The notes under the pieces are model-generated. The model searched no databases. It was not told where the DNA came from and saw nothing but the letters and a program-made list of their open reading frames with translations. Positions 27,119-35,673 of a stretch of DNA of 64,000 bases are shown piece after piece; within the stretch, counting starts at the first letter, position 1, and every line of letters starts with the position of its first letter. The DNA is from Sinorhizobium kostiense (GTDB lineage: Bacteria > Pseudomonadota > Alphaproteobacteria > Rhizobiales > Rhizobiaceae): the NCBI RefSeq assembly GCF_017874595.1, contig NZ_JAGILA010000001.1, positions 62,001 through 126,000 of the forward strand. The letters run 5' to 3'. Position numbers and translations under genes: made by a program.

Positions 27119-27914
27119 GTCGTTCAAAGGGCTGCACCAAAAGGAGTTCAATCAGCAGCATGATGGCCACGAAAGCCAACGTGTATGCAAGGATGGCGGC
27201 AACATCGAAAATCTGGAAGTACAGATAGATTTGAAAACCTACCCCACTGGAGCGGCCGAGCAGTTCGACAACGAGCACGATCTTCCAGATCAGTGCAATG
27301 CCCGAGCGCGACGCAGCCGCGAAATAGGGCTGCAATTGCGGCATCAGGATGTGGCGGAGATAATCGAGCGGACCCAGCCGATAGACGGTGGCCATTTCCG
27401 CGTATCTAAAATCGAGAGCGCGCGCCCCCTCACGCATGGTTACGACCACATTGGGTATCTTGTTGACCGCAACGGCGCCGACCGCGGCCGCCTCCGTCAG
27501 GCCGAACCAGATATAGGCGAGCACGATGACGACCAGTGCTGGAAGGTTGAGGAATAGGACTAGCCATGGATTGAAGAAGGTGTCCGCCCGCCGGTGCGTG
27601 CCGAGCAGAACACCGATAACCGAACCAAAGAGCATGGCAACGACGTAGGCAGCCGCCACCCGCCAGAGCGTCATCGCCAAGTGATAACCCAGATCACCGC
27701 TCGCCGCCTCCTTCAGGAGCACTCGCCAGACCGCAAGCGGTGGCGGGAAAGCGCGGCTTGGCCAGAGGTCGGCCGCCAGGCTCCAAATCAAACCAAGGCC
27801 GAGCAGCGAGAGGGCGACCGTGGCCGCCGGCAAGACGGAACCAATCCCCTGCAAGACGATACGCATTCGCCGGTTTGCAGAGGCCCCGTTTGCTGATCCA
27901 AGTCCGGCTCTCAT
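27090..27914 (-). CDS. ABC transporter permease (SsuC/TauC-like)
   Basis: 274 residues with about six membrane helices and a BPD_transp_1 region; the EAA-like loop is near YRLGPLDYLRHILMPQLQP. It overlaps the binding-protein gene upstream by four bases (ATGA) and the ATPase gene downstream by 29, indicating tight coupling in one operon. Confidence 0.88.
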   Translation of the reverse strand: MRAGLGSANGASANRRMRIVLQGIGSVLPAATVALSLLGLGLIWSLAADLWPSRAFPPPLAVWRVLLKEAASGDLGYHLAMTLWRVAAAYVVAMLFGSVIGVLLGTHRRADTFFNPWLVLFLNLPALVVIVLAYIWFGLTEAAAVGAVAVNKIPNVVVTMREGARALDFRYAEMATVYRLGPLDYLRHILMPQLQPYFAAASRSGIALIWKIVLVVELLGRSSGVGFQIYLYFQIFDVAAILAYTLAFVAIMLLIELLLVQPFERHATRWRRPA

Positions 27915-28900
27915 GTCTTCAATGCGGCCCAGAAAGTCCCGGGAGCCATTTGAGAAGCCTTGCCGACAAGTCTCTCACCACCAAGGTCGGCGAGGATGGC
28001 GTACAGCTTAGCGGCATCCCTCTCTTCATCTGCCAGAGGCCGGTTTGGAATGCCCTCGCGGTAGCGATCGCGCAGCACCTCGAGTTCCCTGCCGTCGGCT
28101 CGCACGATAGGGGCCAGACGCTGCCACTCGGTGTCGGAATCGGCCAGAAGCTTCTTGGCCGCTGCGCTCGCTTTGATGAAGCCCATCGCCACGTCCGGAT
28201 TTTCATTCGCCCATTTTTCGCGAAACACGTATCCGAGCGCCGAGACGGGTCCGGACGCCCCGAGCGCTTCGGCTGCTTCGTGGGCACCGATCAGCCGGCG
28301 AAACCCATTCGCTTCGAGCCGCGCGCAGAAATGCCAGAAGTTCAAGACCGCGTCGAGCTCGCCGGAAAGCGCCTTTTCGGACAGCAGGGGCGGTGCACCG
28401 AATACGATCTCGCCCTCCTTGGCCAAGTCGATCTTGTGGTCACGTTGTGCAAGCCCCTGGATCAGAAGCCAGCTCTTGTCGAGCGGCCCACCGGCTACGC
28501 CGATTTTCTTCCCCACAAGGTCGGGGATGTCGTGAATTGGTGCGTCCTGCCTCACCATGATCGCGCCAACGGCAGTCGAGTATGGCGCGAGCGTGAGGTC
28601 CTCGCCCTCCGAACGCTGGCGCGACACCCACAACCAGTCGGAAACGATGACGTGGAGGTCGCCCGCCAGCATGGCTACATTACTGGCGTCTTCGCCGGCG
28701 AAATAGACCACCTCCACATCGACGCCGTTGGCCGCATCGAATCGATGGTGTTTGATGGTGTCGAGCTCCCAGTTCACGGTACCGAACTTCAGGACACCCA
28801 CCCGGACCCGCGCGGAGGGATTTGCAAAGGCAGGAAAGCCCAGAGGACTTATCACGGCCAGCAAACCCACGCCGCAAAACTTGCGCCGCGACATGTTCAT
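27911..28900 (-). CDS. ABC transporter substrate-binding protein, possible Tat export
   Basis: 329 residues from the ATG at 28900, behind GGGAGATGGCATA. The signal peptide begins MNMSRRKFCGVGLL, a twin-arginine-like motif, so export in folded form (perhaps with cofactor) is possible. The mature protein is an SsuA/NMT1-type binder (VGVLKFGTVNWELD, GEDASNVAMLAGDLHVIVSD). Proteins of this kind occur in several PQQ-dehydrogenase clusters. First gene of the three-gene importer operon. Confidence 0.85.
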   Translation of the reverse strand: MNMSRRKFCGVGLLAVISPLGFPAFANPSARVRVGVLKFGTVNWELDTIKHHRFDAANGVDVEVVYFAGEDASNVAMLAGDLHVIVSDWLWVSRQRSEGEDLTLAPYSTAVGAIMVRQDAPIHDIPDLVGKKIGVAGGPLDKSWLLIQGLAQRDHKIDLAKEGEIVFGAPPLLSEKALSGELDAVLNFWHFCARLEANGFRRLIGAHEAAEALGASGPVSALGYVFREKWANENPDVAMGFIKASAAAKKLLADSDTEWQRLAPIVRADGRELEVLRDRYREGIPNRPLADEERDAAKLYAILADLGGERLVGKASQMAPGTFWAALKT

Positions 28901-29254
28901 TATGCCATCTCCCAGTAGACTTTGCGGCACATTCGAATTTCCCGGCCCTGTCCTGGGAGACGCGTCTCCATGGCACGACCTTCAGCGCCGCGTGGCTTTC
29001 GCACCGTTTCGCGATTCCAGTCGGAGCGTATATCAACGAAAGCGAGGAGATTCAAAGGAGCGCCTCCCTGTATCGCACACGCGGAACGGCATCGGTTGGC
29101 ATCCGTTTACATGCCCCGGGGCATGACAGCTGGCTCCCCGCAAAGCGTTTGGTGGAAAGCCTCGACGAGGATACGCGGGGGACAAACGAGCGTCAATTAT
29201 TCAGCCAAGCCGCTCCTGACCTTAGTTGCCCGGGTCCACTTGCAACTCCGCAGT
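28901..29254. promoter_or_regulatory. Intergenic region with two perfect palindromes
   Basis: About 350 bases upstream of the SsuABC-like operon and downstream of the lut-like genes. It holds a 14-base perfect palindrome GGAGACGCGTCTCC (28956-28969) and a 16-base perfect palindrome CATGCCCCGGGGCATG (29110-29125). The first is close enough to the binding-protein start (56 bases) to be an operator; the second could be an operator or terminator stem. No regulator can be assigned. Confidence 0.45.
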
Positions 29255-29887
29255 TCACTTGACTTGCAGCGCTTCCGCGATCGTCTTGGCCAGCGCGAAC
29301 AAGCGCTGTTCGATGAGCGTCGGCACTTCGCAGACGAAGGTCAGGGATCGGGCGCGCTCCTGAAAGATCCGAGTCTGAAATGCAAGCCGATTGCTCCGCA
29401 GTTCGAGCTCATTCGGATCGGCATCGGCATTTGCGCGCAAGGCATCGACTGCTGAAGCCTCCTGCCGCAATAGCTCCGCCATGTCTCTTTGCCTGTGCGC
29501 GTATCGCGCTATGCCGGCGATGACTTGCGAGCGCTCGCGGTTCAGACGATCGAACAGGCCCTGCACGAGCATGGCCATCTGCAGCTCCTTCTCGCCTTCC
29601 GGCAGTTTTTCCGCATACTCCCTTATCTTCTGCTGAGCCTCCGGCAGCGGCACGCGACGGGCAGCGAGTTCCGCCACCAAAGCCGAAGTGGCCGCATCCT
29701 TGGACCAGTCGGCCGCCGTCTGCGGCAGTTCGGGACCGGCCCAAATCTGACCCAGCGAGAGCGCCGGAACCTTGCGCTGGATACACGGCCAGTCCGGATC
29801 GTCACCCTGTGCGGCCAAGGCGGGCCATAAGACAGTCATGGCAACTGCCGCCGCGGGGATGACGCGCGTCAAGGATGACCAACGCAT
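29255..29887 (-). CDS. Exported helical protein of the lut-like cluster
   Basis: 210 residues with a Sec signal peptide (cleavage near ALAAQ). The mature protein starts with DWPCIQRKVPALSLGQIW and GPELP, then is almost entirely helical with a heptad-like RQRDMAELLRQEAS region, and has a second Cys in LTFVCEVPT that may pair with the first. It overlaps the ABC-2 permease stop by one base, so it is translated together with it. Similar exported proteins accompany this transporter set in other lanthanide/PQQ alcohol oxidation clusters; function unknown. Confidence 0.78.
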   Translation of the reverse strand: MRWSSLTRVIPAAAVAMTVLWPALAAQGDDPDWPCIQRKVPALSLGQIWAGPELPQTAADWSKDAATSALVAELAARRVPLPEAQQKIREYAEKLPEGEKELQMAMLVQGLFDRLNRERSQVIAGIARYAHRQRDMAELLRQEASAVDALRANADADPNELELRSNRLAFQTRIFQERARSLTFVCEVPTLIEQRLFALAKTIAEALQVK

Positions 29888-30753
29888 CAGGCATTTCCTC
29901 CGGTATCTGGCCTGCGGCCGAGCAATCCCTTCGATGGATCATAGGCGAGGATCGCGCCACCCAAAAACAGCATGGTGACCGTCACCACGACCGCGAGCGA
30001 TCCCCAGTCAAGCTGTCCATAAAGGGCAAACCGAATTAGCTCGACCGCGTAAGTGAACGGGTTTGCCAGGCAGATCTTGTGGAGGAGCGGACTCGACTCC
30101 TGGATTCGCCACAGCGGATAGAGCGCCGGCGAGGCAAAATACATCGGGAAGATCACGAAATTCATGATGCCCGCGAAATTCTCCAGTTGCTTGATCACCG
30201 ACGACAGGAGCAAGCCGAGGGAGCACAGCATCAATCCCGACAGGAACAACGCGGGCAGAATCAGCAGGTAACCTGTCCATGGCGGTCTGACGTCCCAAAA
30301 CCAGGCGACGGCCAGAAAAGCATAGACTTGCATGGTTGACACCGTGACGCCGGCGAGCAGTTTGGACGATAGCAGGAACCAGCGCGGAAACGGACTGACC
30401 AGGAGAGTCCGCATGTTTCCCATCTCCCGGTCGTAGACCATGGAGAGTGAAGACTGCATACCGCTGAACAACAGGATCATGCCGCAGAGGCCAGGAGTGA
30501 TGTAAACCTCGTACATCACGTAGGTCTTGTAGGGTGGGATGATCGAGACGCCAAGTACCTGACGGAAGCCGGCGGCGAACACGAAAAGCCACAGCAGCGG
30601 ACGGACCAGTGACGAGACGAAGCGCTCTCGCTGATTGAGGAATCGAAGCCCCTCCCGGAAAAGTATGCCTTTGAGGCAGACGAAATACTGACCGACCCGG
30701 AATCCCCGCTGCGCGTTGGCCGGAATAACATCCGTGACAGATTGCATGGTCAT
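29887..30753 (-). CDS. ABC-2 type permease of the PQQ/lanthanide-associated transporter
   Basis: 288 residues with about six membrane helices and the ABC-2 fold (LLFSGMQSSLSMVYDREMG, NFVIFPMYFASPALYP). It overlaps the ATPase gene by four bases. The set of ATPase, ABC-2 permease, periplasmic binding protein, beta-propeller and helical exported protein matches, as I recall it, the lutE/lutF/lutA type genes of Methylobacterium and pedA1A2BC of Pseudomonas, implicated in lanthanide uptake. ABC-2 permeases are normally exporters, so direction is open. Confidence 0.85.
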   Translation of the reverse strand: MTMQSVTDVIPANAQRGFRVGQYFVCLKGILFREGLRFLNQRERFVSSLVRPLLWLFVFAAGFRQVLGVSIIPPYKTYVMYEVYITPGLCGMILLFSGMQSSLSMVYDREMGNMRTLLVSPFPRWFLLSSKLLAGVTVSTMQVYAFLAVAWFWDVRPPWTGYLLILPALFLSGLMLCSLGLLLSSVIKQLENFAGIMNFVIFPMYFASPALYPLWRIQESSPLLHKICLANPFTYAVELIRFALYGQLDWGSLAVVVTVTMLFLGGAILAYDPSKGLLGRRPDTGGNA

Positions 30754-31538
30754 CGATGCATTCCCCCCGCCGAAACCGAAGCGACACCGCTCAGCATAGC
30801 GAAAGCCCCGCTTATGTTGGCGGCGCCACAGCCTCGGACGACCTCGTCGACCCTGCCGTCGGTGAGCACGCGGCCCTTGTCGAGTATGACCACGTGATCG
30901 CTGTCCTCGACCTCATCGATAAGATGGGTCGCCCAGAAGACGCTGATCCCCTCGGTACGCACGAGCTCACGGATGGTGGCAAGAATCTCGGCGCGCGACT
31001 GTATGTCCAGCCCCACGGTCGGCTCGTCGAGCAGCAGCAGCGGCGGCCGATGGAGTAGCGCGCGCGCAATTTCGATGCGACGCATCTGGCCGCCGGATAG
31101 GCTTCGTGCCTTGTCGTGCAGGCGGTCGATCATGCCAGTTTGAGCAAGCAGCGATTTGATCCGCGACAGAGCCTCGGCTCGCCCGATGCCGTGCAGCGAT
31201 GCGTGATAGGAGAGATTTTGGTCGACGCTGAGATCGAGATCGAGCGTACGTGCCTGGAATACGATGCCCAGCCGACGCAGCGCCTCACCCGGCTCCCGGC
31301 TGACATCATGGCCGAAAATGCGAATCGTCCCGTGGGGCGTGTCGTAGAGATTGCTGATCAACGAGAACAGTGTCGTCTTGCCGGCACCGTTGAGGCCGAG
31401 CAGGACGGCGAAGCGGCCGGGCGCGACTGAAAAGGAAACGTCAGCCAGAGCCCGCTTCTCGCCGTAGAAATGACTGACCCCCGACACCTCGAGTGCGGCA
31501 GGCAAACCTACTCCGTCATTGGCCTTCACATGCTGCAT
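30750..31538 (-). CDS. ABC transporter ATPase of the PQQ/lanthanide-associated system
   Basis: 262 residues from the ATG at 31538. Walker A GLNGAGKTT, signature LSGGQMRR, Walker B LLLLDEPTVGLD and H-loop WATHLIDE are intact. The sequence belongs to the CcmA/DrrA-like ATPases that serve ABC-2 permeases, fitting the overlapping permease gene. GGAGGA lies about a dozen bases before the chosen ATG; an earlier in-frame ATG at 31565 is less likely. The 160 bases upstream contain a perfect palindrome (31600-31634). Confidence 0.9.
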   Translation of the reverse strand: MQHVKANDGVGLPAALEVSGVSHFYGEKRALADVSFSVAPGRFAVLLGLNGAGKTTLFSLISNLYDTPHGTIRIFGHDVSREPGEALRRLGIVFQARTLDLDLSVDQNLSYHASLHGIGRAEALSRIKSLLAQTGMIDRLHDKARSLSGGQMRRIEIARALLHRPPLLLLDEPTVGLDIQSRAEILATIRELVRTEGISVFWATHLIDEVEDSDHVVILDKGRVLTDGRVDEVVRGCGAANISGAFAMLSGVASVSAGGMHR

Positions 31539-31599
31539 AGTGCCGTCTTCCTCCACAAGCAGCAAAAGCAGTCGTCCCCTCCTCGACTGAGACCTGTCT

Positions 31600-31634
31600 C
31601 AATGATTTTAGGTCGGATCGACCTAAAATCATTG
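31600..31634. repeat. Perfect 16-bp palindromic repeat, terminator-like
   Basis: Arms 31600-31615 (CAATGATTTTAGGTCG) and 31619-31634 are perfectly complementary around a GAT loop. It lies between the beta-propeller stop and the ATPase start on the same strand. The same core recurs at 36392-36420, and both are followed by a loosely similar tail ending in a G run (GCGGGATGCGG-like). It is an interspersed rhizobial palindrome that could act as terminator or processing site. Confidence 0.7.
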
Positions 31635-31725
31635 TGGTCGCGTCTATTGGTTTGTGGGATGCGGGGGGCGGAACGCCCCGCGTACTCTCCTCATCTCGCG
31701 CAACAGCGCCTTGCGCAGGCCGCTC

Positions 31726-32703
31726 TCAGTTCGGGTGCACAACGACACCCCAGGGCAGCGCCCCCACGGTTACGGACTGAATTGCCTCATTGGTAGCAAC
31801 GTCGATGAACGTGATATCGTTCGACACGCCGTTGGTGCTGATGACCATTTTCTGGTCGGGCGTGAATGCGAGTTGCCAGACCCGCTGCCCGACCAACACG
31901 TATTTCTCAACCTGGTAGGTCTTTGCGTCGATGACGGCCACGCGATTGGCCGGACCGAGTGCAACATACGCCCTGGCGCCGTCGGCTGTGATGCGAACAC
32001 CCACGGGTTGGATCGATTCTTCACGCAAGCCGGGAATTTCGAAGGTGATCTTATGCTTTATCTCGCGGCTCCGATTGTCAATGACAGACACGGTGCCGCC
32101 GATCTCGGAGCTGACCCAAACCTCCGAATTGTCAGGCTTGAACTCGGCGAACCGAGGCCGGGAGTCGACGAGAACATTGTGGGTAATCTCGTGGGTTGCG
32201 GTGTCGATGAAGTGTGCCATGTTGGTCGTTTCCGAGGTGTTCACGAGCGTCTTCCCATCCGGGCTGACGCCCATGCCCTCGGGCTCGACACCAACCGGCA
32301 CCTCCGCCCGCACGCTCCTGCTTTCGAGGTCGATAACGGTGACCAGATTGTCGTCCTCATTCGCTACATAGAGCGTTTTTCCGTCGGGGGAGAGGACGAA
32401 TAATTCGGGGTCTGGCCCGGACGGCAGCGTTCCGACGATCTGGTATGTGGCCGTCTCGATAATCTGGATTGTGTCGTCATCGCTCGCGCACAGATAGAGG
32501 AACTTGCCGTCGTGCGAAATCGTAATGCCGCGCGGCCGTTGGCCTACATCGATGGTGCGGACCACCTCCATTGAGGTTGAGTCGACGACGCTCACCGTGT
32601 TGTCCCTTTCGTTAGAGACATAGACCAAATAAGCCGAGGCCGGGGAACCGATGCATGCCGCCGTGGCGAACCCGGCGATCAGAACAGTTAGTCTTCGCAG
32701 CAT
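31726..32703 (-). CDS. YVTN beta-propeller protein, PQQ-catabolism associated
   Basis: 325 residues from the ATG at 32703 (GGGAGAG upstream); the longer frame overlaps the binding-protein gene and is rejected. Signal peptide to about SPASA. Seven YVTN-type blades (YVSNERDNTVSVVD, YLCASDDDTIQIIE, YVANEDDNLVTVID and so on). This is the periplasmic PQQ-dependent catabolism-associated propeller family that travels with XoxF/PedH-type enzymes and the ABC system. Possible roles are metal or cofactor handling; unproven. Confidence 0.88.
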   Translation of the reverse strand: MLRRLTVLIAGFATAACIGSPASAYLVYVSNERDNTVSVVDSTSMEVVRTIDVGQRPRGITISHDGKFLYLCASDDDTIQIIETATYQIVGTLPSGPDPELFVLSPDGKTLYVANEDDNLVTVIDLESRSVRAEVPVGVEPEGMGVSPDGKTLVNTSETTNMAHFIDTATHEITHNVLVDSRPRFAEFKPDNSEVWVSSEIGGTVSVIDNRSREIKHKITFEIPGLREESIQPVGVRITADGARAYVALGPANRVAVIDAKTYQVEKYVLVGQRVWQLAFTPDQKMVISTNGVSNDITFIDVATNEAIQSVTVGALPWGVVVHPN

Positions 32704-32723
32704 CGGGTTCTCTCCCTTGGACG

Positions 32724-34007
32724 CTACCTCATCACACACCGGGTCTCCGGCTGGTCGATCCCGAGGGTGTCGAGATCGGTGATTTGATGCAGGAACCCTT
32801 CCTGGGGCGATGTGGACACGACGGAGCGGCCATCTCCCAGGAAGATCGGCTGGCGCAATTGCCAGTTCCATTTGCGGAAGGTCAGCTTCTGCCCTTTGAA
32901 CGCCGCCACCGAGAAATCATCGCCCCGAATAAATGCCTCAAGCTTTTCCGGATCCGCACTTTGCGTGCGCGTGGCAGCCTCGCCGATTATTCTGGCCGCG
33001 GTCCATGCGGCCATGTCCTTCGACAACATTCGTCTGCCGATGGCCTTGGCAAAACGGTTCTGTATCTGCGTGCCACCCCATTGCTCGCTGGCCGGATGCC
33101 AGGCGGAAGGTATCAGACCGGCCGTCCCAGCCACCGGGCGCGGAACCCAGGTCCGGTACGGCACGTAAGTTCCGAAAACCTCGCTTTCGTCTGCCACCAG
33201 CAGCACATCGTGATCGGGGAACCCTTGCGTGAACACGGGTATCTGACGTTGGATCTGGACCACGCCGCTATCTGTCCGCCGCGCCGTGCCAGTGTCCGTG
33301 AACTCCTTTTCGGCAACGATCTCGCCGCCAAAGCGCGTGGCAGCGCGGCGGAGCGCTTCGGCATACAGCTTATCACGCTCATGGGAGCCGTGAACCAACA
33401 CCCATCGGCGCCATTGTTTCCAGATCAAATACTGCGCCAGTCCATCGGCGAGCATGGTGCGTGTCGGGGCGGTATGAAAAACGTTCGCCCGGCACCCCTC
33501 CTCCCGGAGCCGGTCATCGGTGGCGCCCACGTTGAAGATCAGGACGCCCTTTTCGCGGGCGAGGTCGGCAATCGAAAGAAGCTGCGCCGCCGAGAGGTCC
33601 GCGAGGATGTAGAAAGCGCCCTTCGACACCAGGTCGTTGAAGGCCGGCCCGACCTCGGCATCCGGCTTTACCTCCGAGACTTGGAACGTGAACTTCTGGC
33701 CAAGGAAGCGACCGGTCGTATTGTTGTCCCCGATCGCCACCTCCGCCCCGGCGACACCTTCGTCGCGCGGCGGCACGTCCAGCACCGAAAGGGCAAGCTG
33801 GGGCGCGTAGGCACGAAGATAACCCACCTTGATCTCCGAAACCTGTTCGGCTTCAGTTCCGTCGGTCGGCGCCGGGGAAGGCTCCTGCGCAACGGCACTG
33901 GAAAAAGTTGAAGCCGCAAGAAGGGCGTAGGCAAATCGTATGAGGACGTGAAGCACCGCACGCCCCATTTGCTCAAGGGAATACACCATCTCTGACGCCA
34001 ATCGCAT
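32724..34007 (-). CDS. Periplasmic binding protein of the PQQ/lanthanide-associated ABC system
   Basis: 427 residues from the ATG at 34007 (AGGAATTGCACAG upstream); ATGs at 33989 and 33968 are alternatives and the longer 34217 form is basic, low-complexity and unlikely. Hydrophobic export signal ending near SSAVA, then a Pro-rich linker. The mature part is a type I (Leu/Ile/Val-like) binding fold: VGYLRAYAPQLALSVLDV, VLIFNVGATDDRLRE, WVLVHGSHERDKLYAEALRR. It heads the leftward operon of propeller, ATPase, permease and helical protein. Homologous to LutA-type proteins by context. Confidence 0.85.
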   Translation of the reverse strand: MRLASEMVYSLEQMGRAVLHVLIRFAYALLAASTFSSAVAQEPSPAPTDGTEAEQVSEIKVGYLRAYAPQLALSVLDVPPRDEGVAGAEVAIGDNNTTGRFLGQKFTFQVSEVKPDAEVGPAFNDLVSKGAFYILADLSAAQLLSIADLAREKGVLIFNVGATDDRLREEGCRANVFHTAPTRTMLADGLAQYLIWKQWRRWVLVHGSHERDKLYAEALRRAATRFGGEIVAEKEFTDTGTARRTDSGVVQIQRQIPVFTQGFPDHDVLLVADESEVFGTYVPYRTWVPRPVAGTAGLIPSAWHPASEQWGGTQIQNRFAKAIGRRMLSKDMAAWTAARIIGEAATRTQSADPEKLEAFIRGDDFSVAAFKGQKLTFRKWNWQLRQPIFLGDGRSVVSTSPQEGFLHQITDLDTLGIDQPETRCVMR

Positions 34008-34550
34008 CTGTGCAATTCCTCGGTGCAGCAAACAGCTTAACCGAGATGCCGCGGATTTGAAACGGCAAGCGGGGCGATCACGCCGCCCCGGACGACGCGC
34101 CCTACCCTTTCGTCCGGTCGATGTCGATGACTTGCCAACAACGTAAAAAGACTGATCCGTTGGAACTCGAGGATATCCAGATAACTGGCGCAAACATCGC
34201 GGCACTCTCTCAAGCATCGAGGTTAATTAAACCGAAGGTATACGGAGGATATACTAAACAACCGCGGAGCGTTACTACCAGCACGTGTCGGATATCCAAT
34301 ACGCGCAATCAACATCCATATCACGCAGGTATGTTTCCGATAACAGTATTTTTTGTGGAGCTTTAATTCTTACAGTAAGACGAATGCCCGCGCGACCTGT
34401 TCGTTCGCGATGAATGAATGCAATCGGCGGGATCGTGTCCTGGACCGAACGTGTGAGACGCGCTCAACACGGCCAGAAAGGCCGCGAGGCCTGTGTTCAC
34501 CGTTTGCGGCGAGGACAGCTTATTCCGAAAGCAACGGAGGTAGGATCGAA
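34008..34550. other. Divergent promoter region of the lut-like operon and AraC gene
   Basis: About 540 bases, AT-rich between 34115 and 34375. It must carry promoters for the leftward binding-protein operon and the rightward AraC-type gene. Small open frames here lack ribosome sites. A GTATA/TATAC pair near 34239-34255 is too weak to name as an operator. Confidence 0.5.
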
Positions 34551-35543
34551 GTGGACCGAGTGTCCGTTCATGCAGCCAAGTCTTTTCGTGGCACGAGCCC
34601 GGAGGAGCTCGAGATGGCATTGTCCACAGCCACGTCGCCGGTCAAGGTCGAGATGCTGGACGGCGATCATCTGGCGTTCGACTGCGAATTCTTTTCGACG
34701 GGTTCCGTCTCTTTCGCCTCCTGCGCCTACGAAGGAACCTTCCAATGCACGCGGCAAGCCGCGACCGGGAAGGTCTTGATCTTCCTTCCAAAGCAAGGAA
34801 GAGCGGTATTCCGTCTTGGCGAAGACGAGCTCCTCTCGGTGCCCGGGAAAGGAACGATCATTGACGGCTCAACCAGTACCACCACCCGGATTTTTGGCCC
34901 GCGGCACCATCTCGGACTGTTCATTGATCAACGCAAGATCGCCAAGCACCTGGCAAATATGCTGGAGTGCGCGGTCAGCGGCGATCTCGAATTCAAACCT
35001 CATATGGACCTGACAAGTGGGCCGGGGCTCGCGCTCATGCAGCTTGTCGAAACCGCATATAACGGCCTGCGAGGCGACGCGCCGCTCCGACAGTCGCCGA
35101 TGGCGCTCGCATCGCTTGGCGACGCTGTCACCCACCTGATCCTGGAGGCCGCACCGCACCGCTACTCAGATCAACTGGCGACGCCCGCCTCGCTTCCGGC
35201 ACCGCGCCACGTGAAATGGGCGATAGAGTTCATGCACGCGCATATCTCCGAACCGATTTCCATGGATGACATTGCGGCTGCGGCTCGCGTAAGCGTGCGG
35301 ACCCTCCAGCAGGGCTTCCGGCAATTCCGTATGACTACACCGATGGCCTACCTGCACGAAATCAGGCTCACAGCCGCCCATAGGGACCTGATGAATGCGG
35401 ATGAGGTGCAAAGCGTCGCCGACGTCGCGCTGAAGTGGGGCTTCACCCATCTCGGTCGGTTCGCCGCCGACTACAAGAAGCGCTTTGGCGTTTTGCCCTC
35501 GCAAACCTTACGCGGCGGTAAGGGCCCAAAAGAGGGGCTGTGA
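34551..35543 (+). CDS. AraC-family transcriptional regulator
   Basis: 330 residues from a GTG at 34551 with GGAGG ten bases upstream; the open frame extends further, but that part has no family character. The N-terminal 200 residues are a cupin-like sensing domain of the AraC-binding type. The C-terminal HTH_18 has two helix-turn-helix units (MDDIAAAARVSVRTLQQGFR and SVADVALKWGFTHLGRFAADYKKRF). Divergent from the lut-like operon, so it may regulate that operon or xoxF in response to alcohol, metal or PQQ status. Confidence 0.88.
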   Translation: MDRVSVHAAKSFRGTSPEELEMALSTATSPVKVEMLDGDHLAFDCEFFSTGSVSFASCAYEGTFQCTRQAATGKVLIFLPKQGRAVFRLGEDELLSVPGKGTIIDGSTSTTTRIFGPRHHLGLFIDQRKIAKHLANMLECAVSGDLEFKPHMDLTSGPGLALMQLVETAYNGLRGDAPLRQSPMALASLGDAVTHLILEAAPHRYSDQLATPASLPAPRHVKWAIEFMHAHISEPISMDDIAAAARVSVRTLQQGFRQFRMTTPMAYLHEIRLTAAHRDLMNADEVQSVADVALKWGFTHLGRFAADYKKRFGVLPSQTLRGGKGPKEGL

Positions 35544-35673
35544 GGCCTCGTCCCGAATGTCGGCTCGCGGCTGTCGCGCCTGTTACCAAAGGAACCCGCC
35601 CCATCGGCAGATGGCCCTAAACAGGTATAGCGCCGTGGTGGCGCGCAAAAGGTGAAGCGACGAAACCGCAATG

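Noticed and set aside
20262-34007. Search for lanmodulin (EF-hand), TonB receptor or mxaI-like genes in the xox region
   Set aside because: No EF-hand repeats, no outer-membrane receptor and no small mxaI-like subunit found among the frames; they would have to be elsewhere.
34121-34366. 81-codon frame between the lut-like operon and the AraC gene
   Set aside because: AT-rich regulatory DNA, no ribosome site, no recognisable product.
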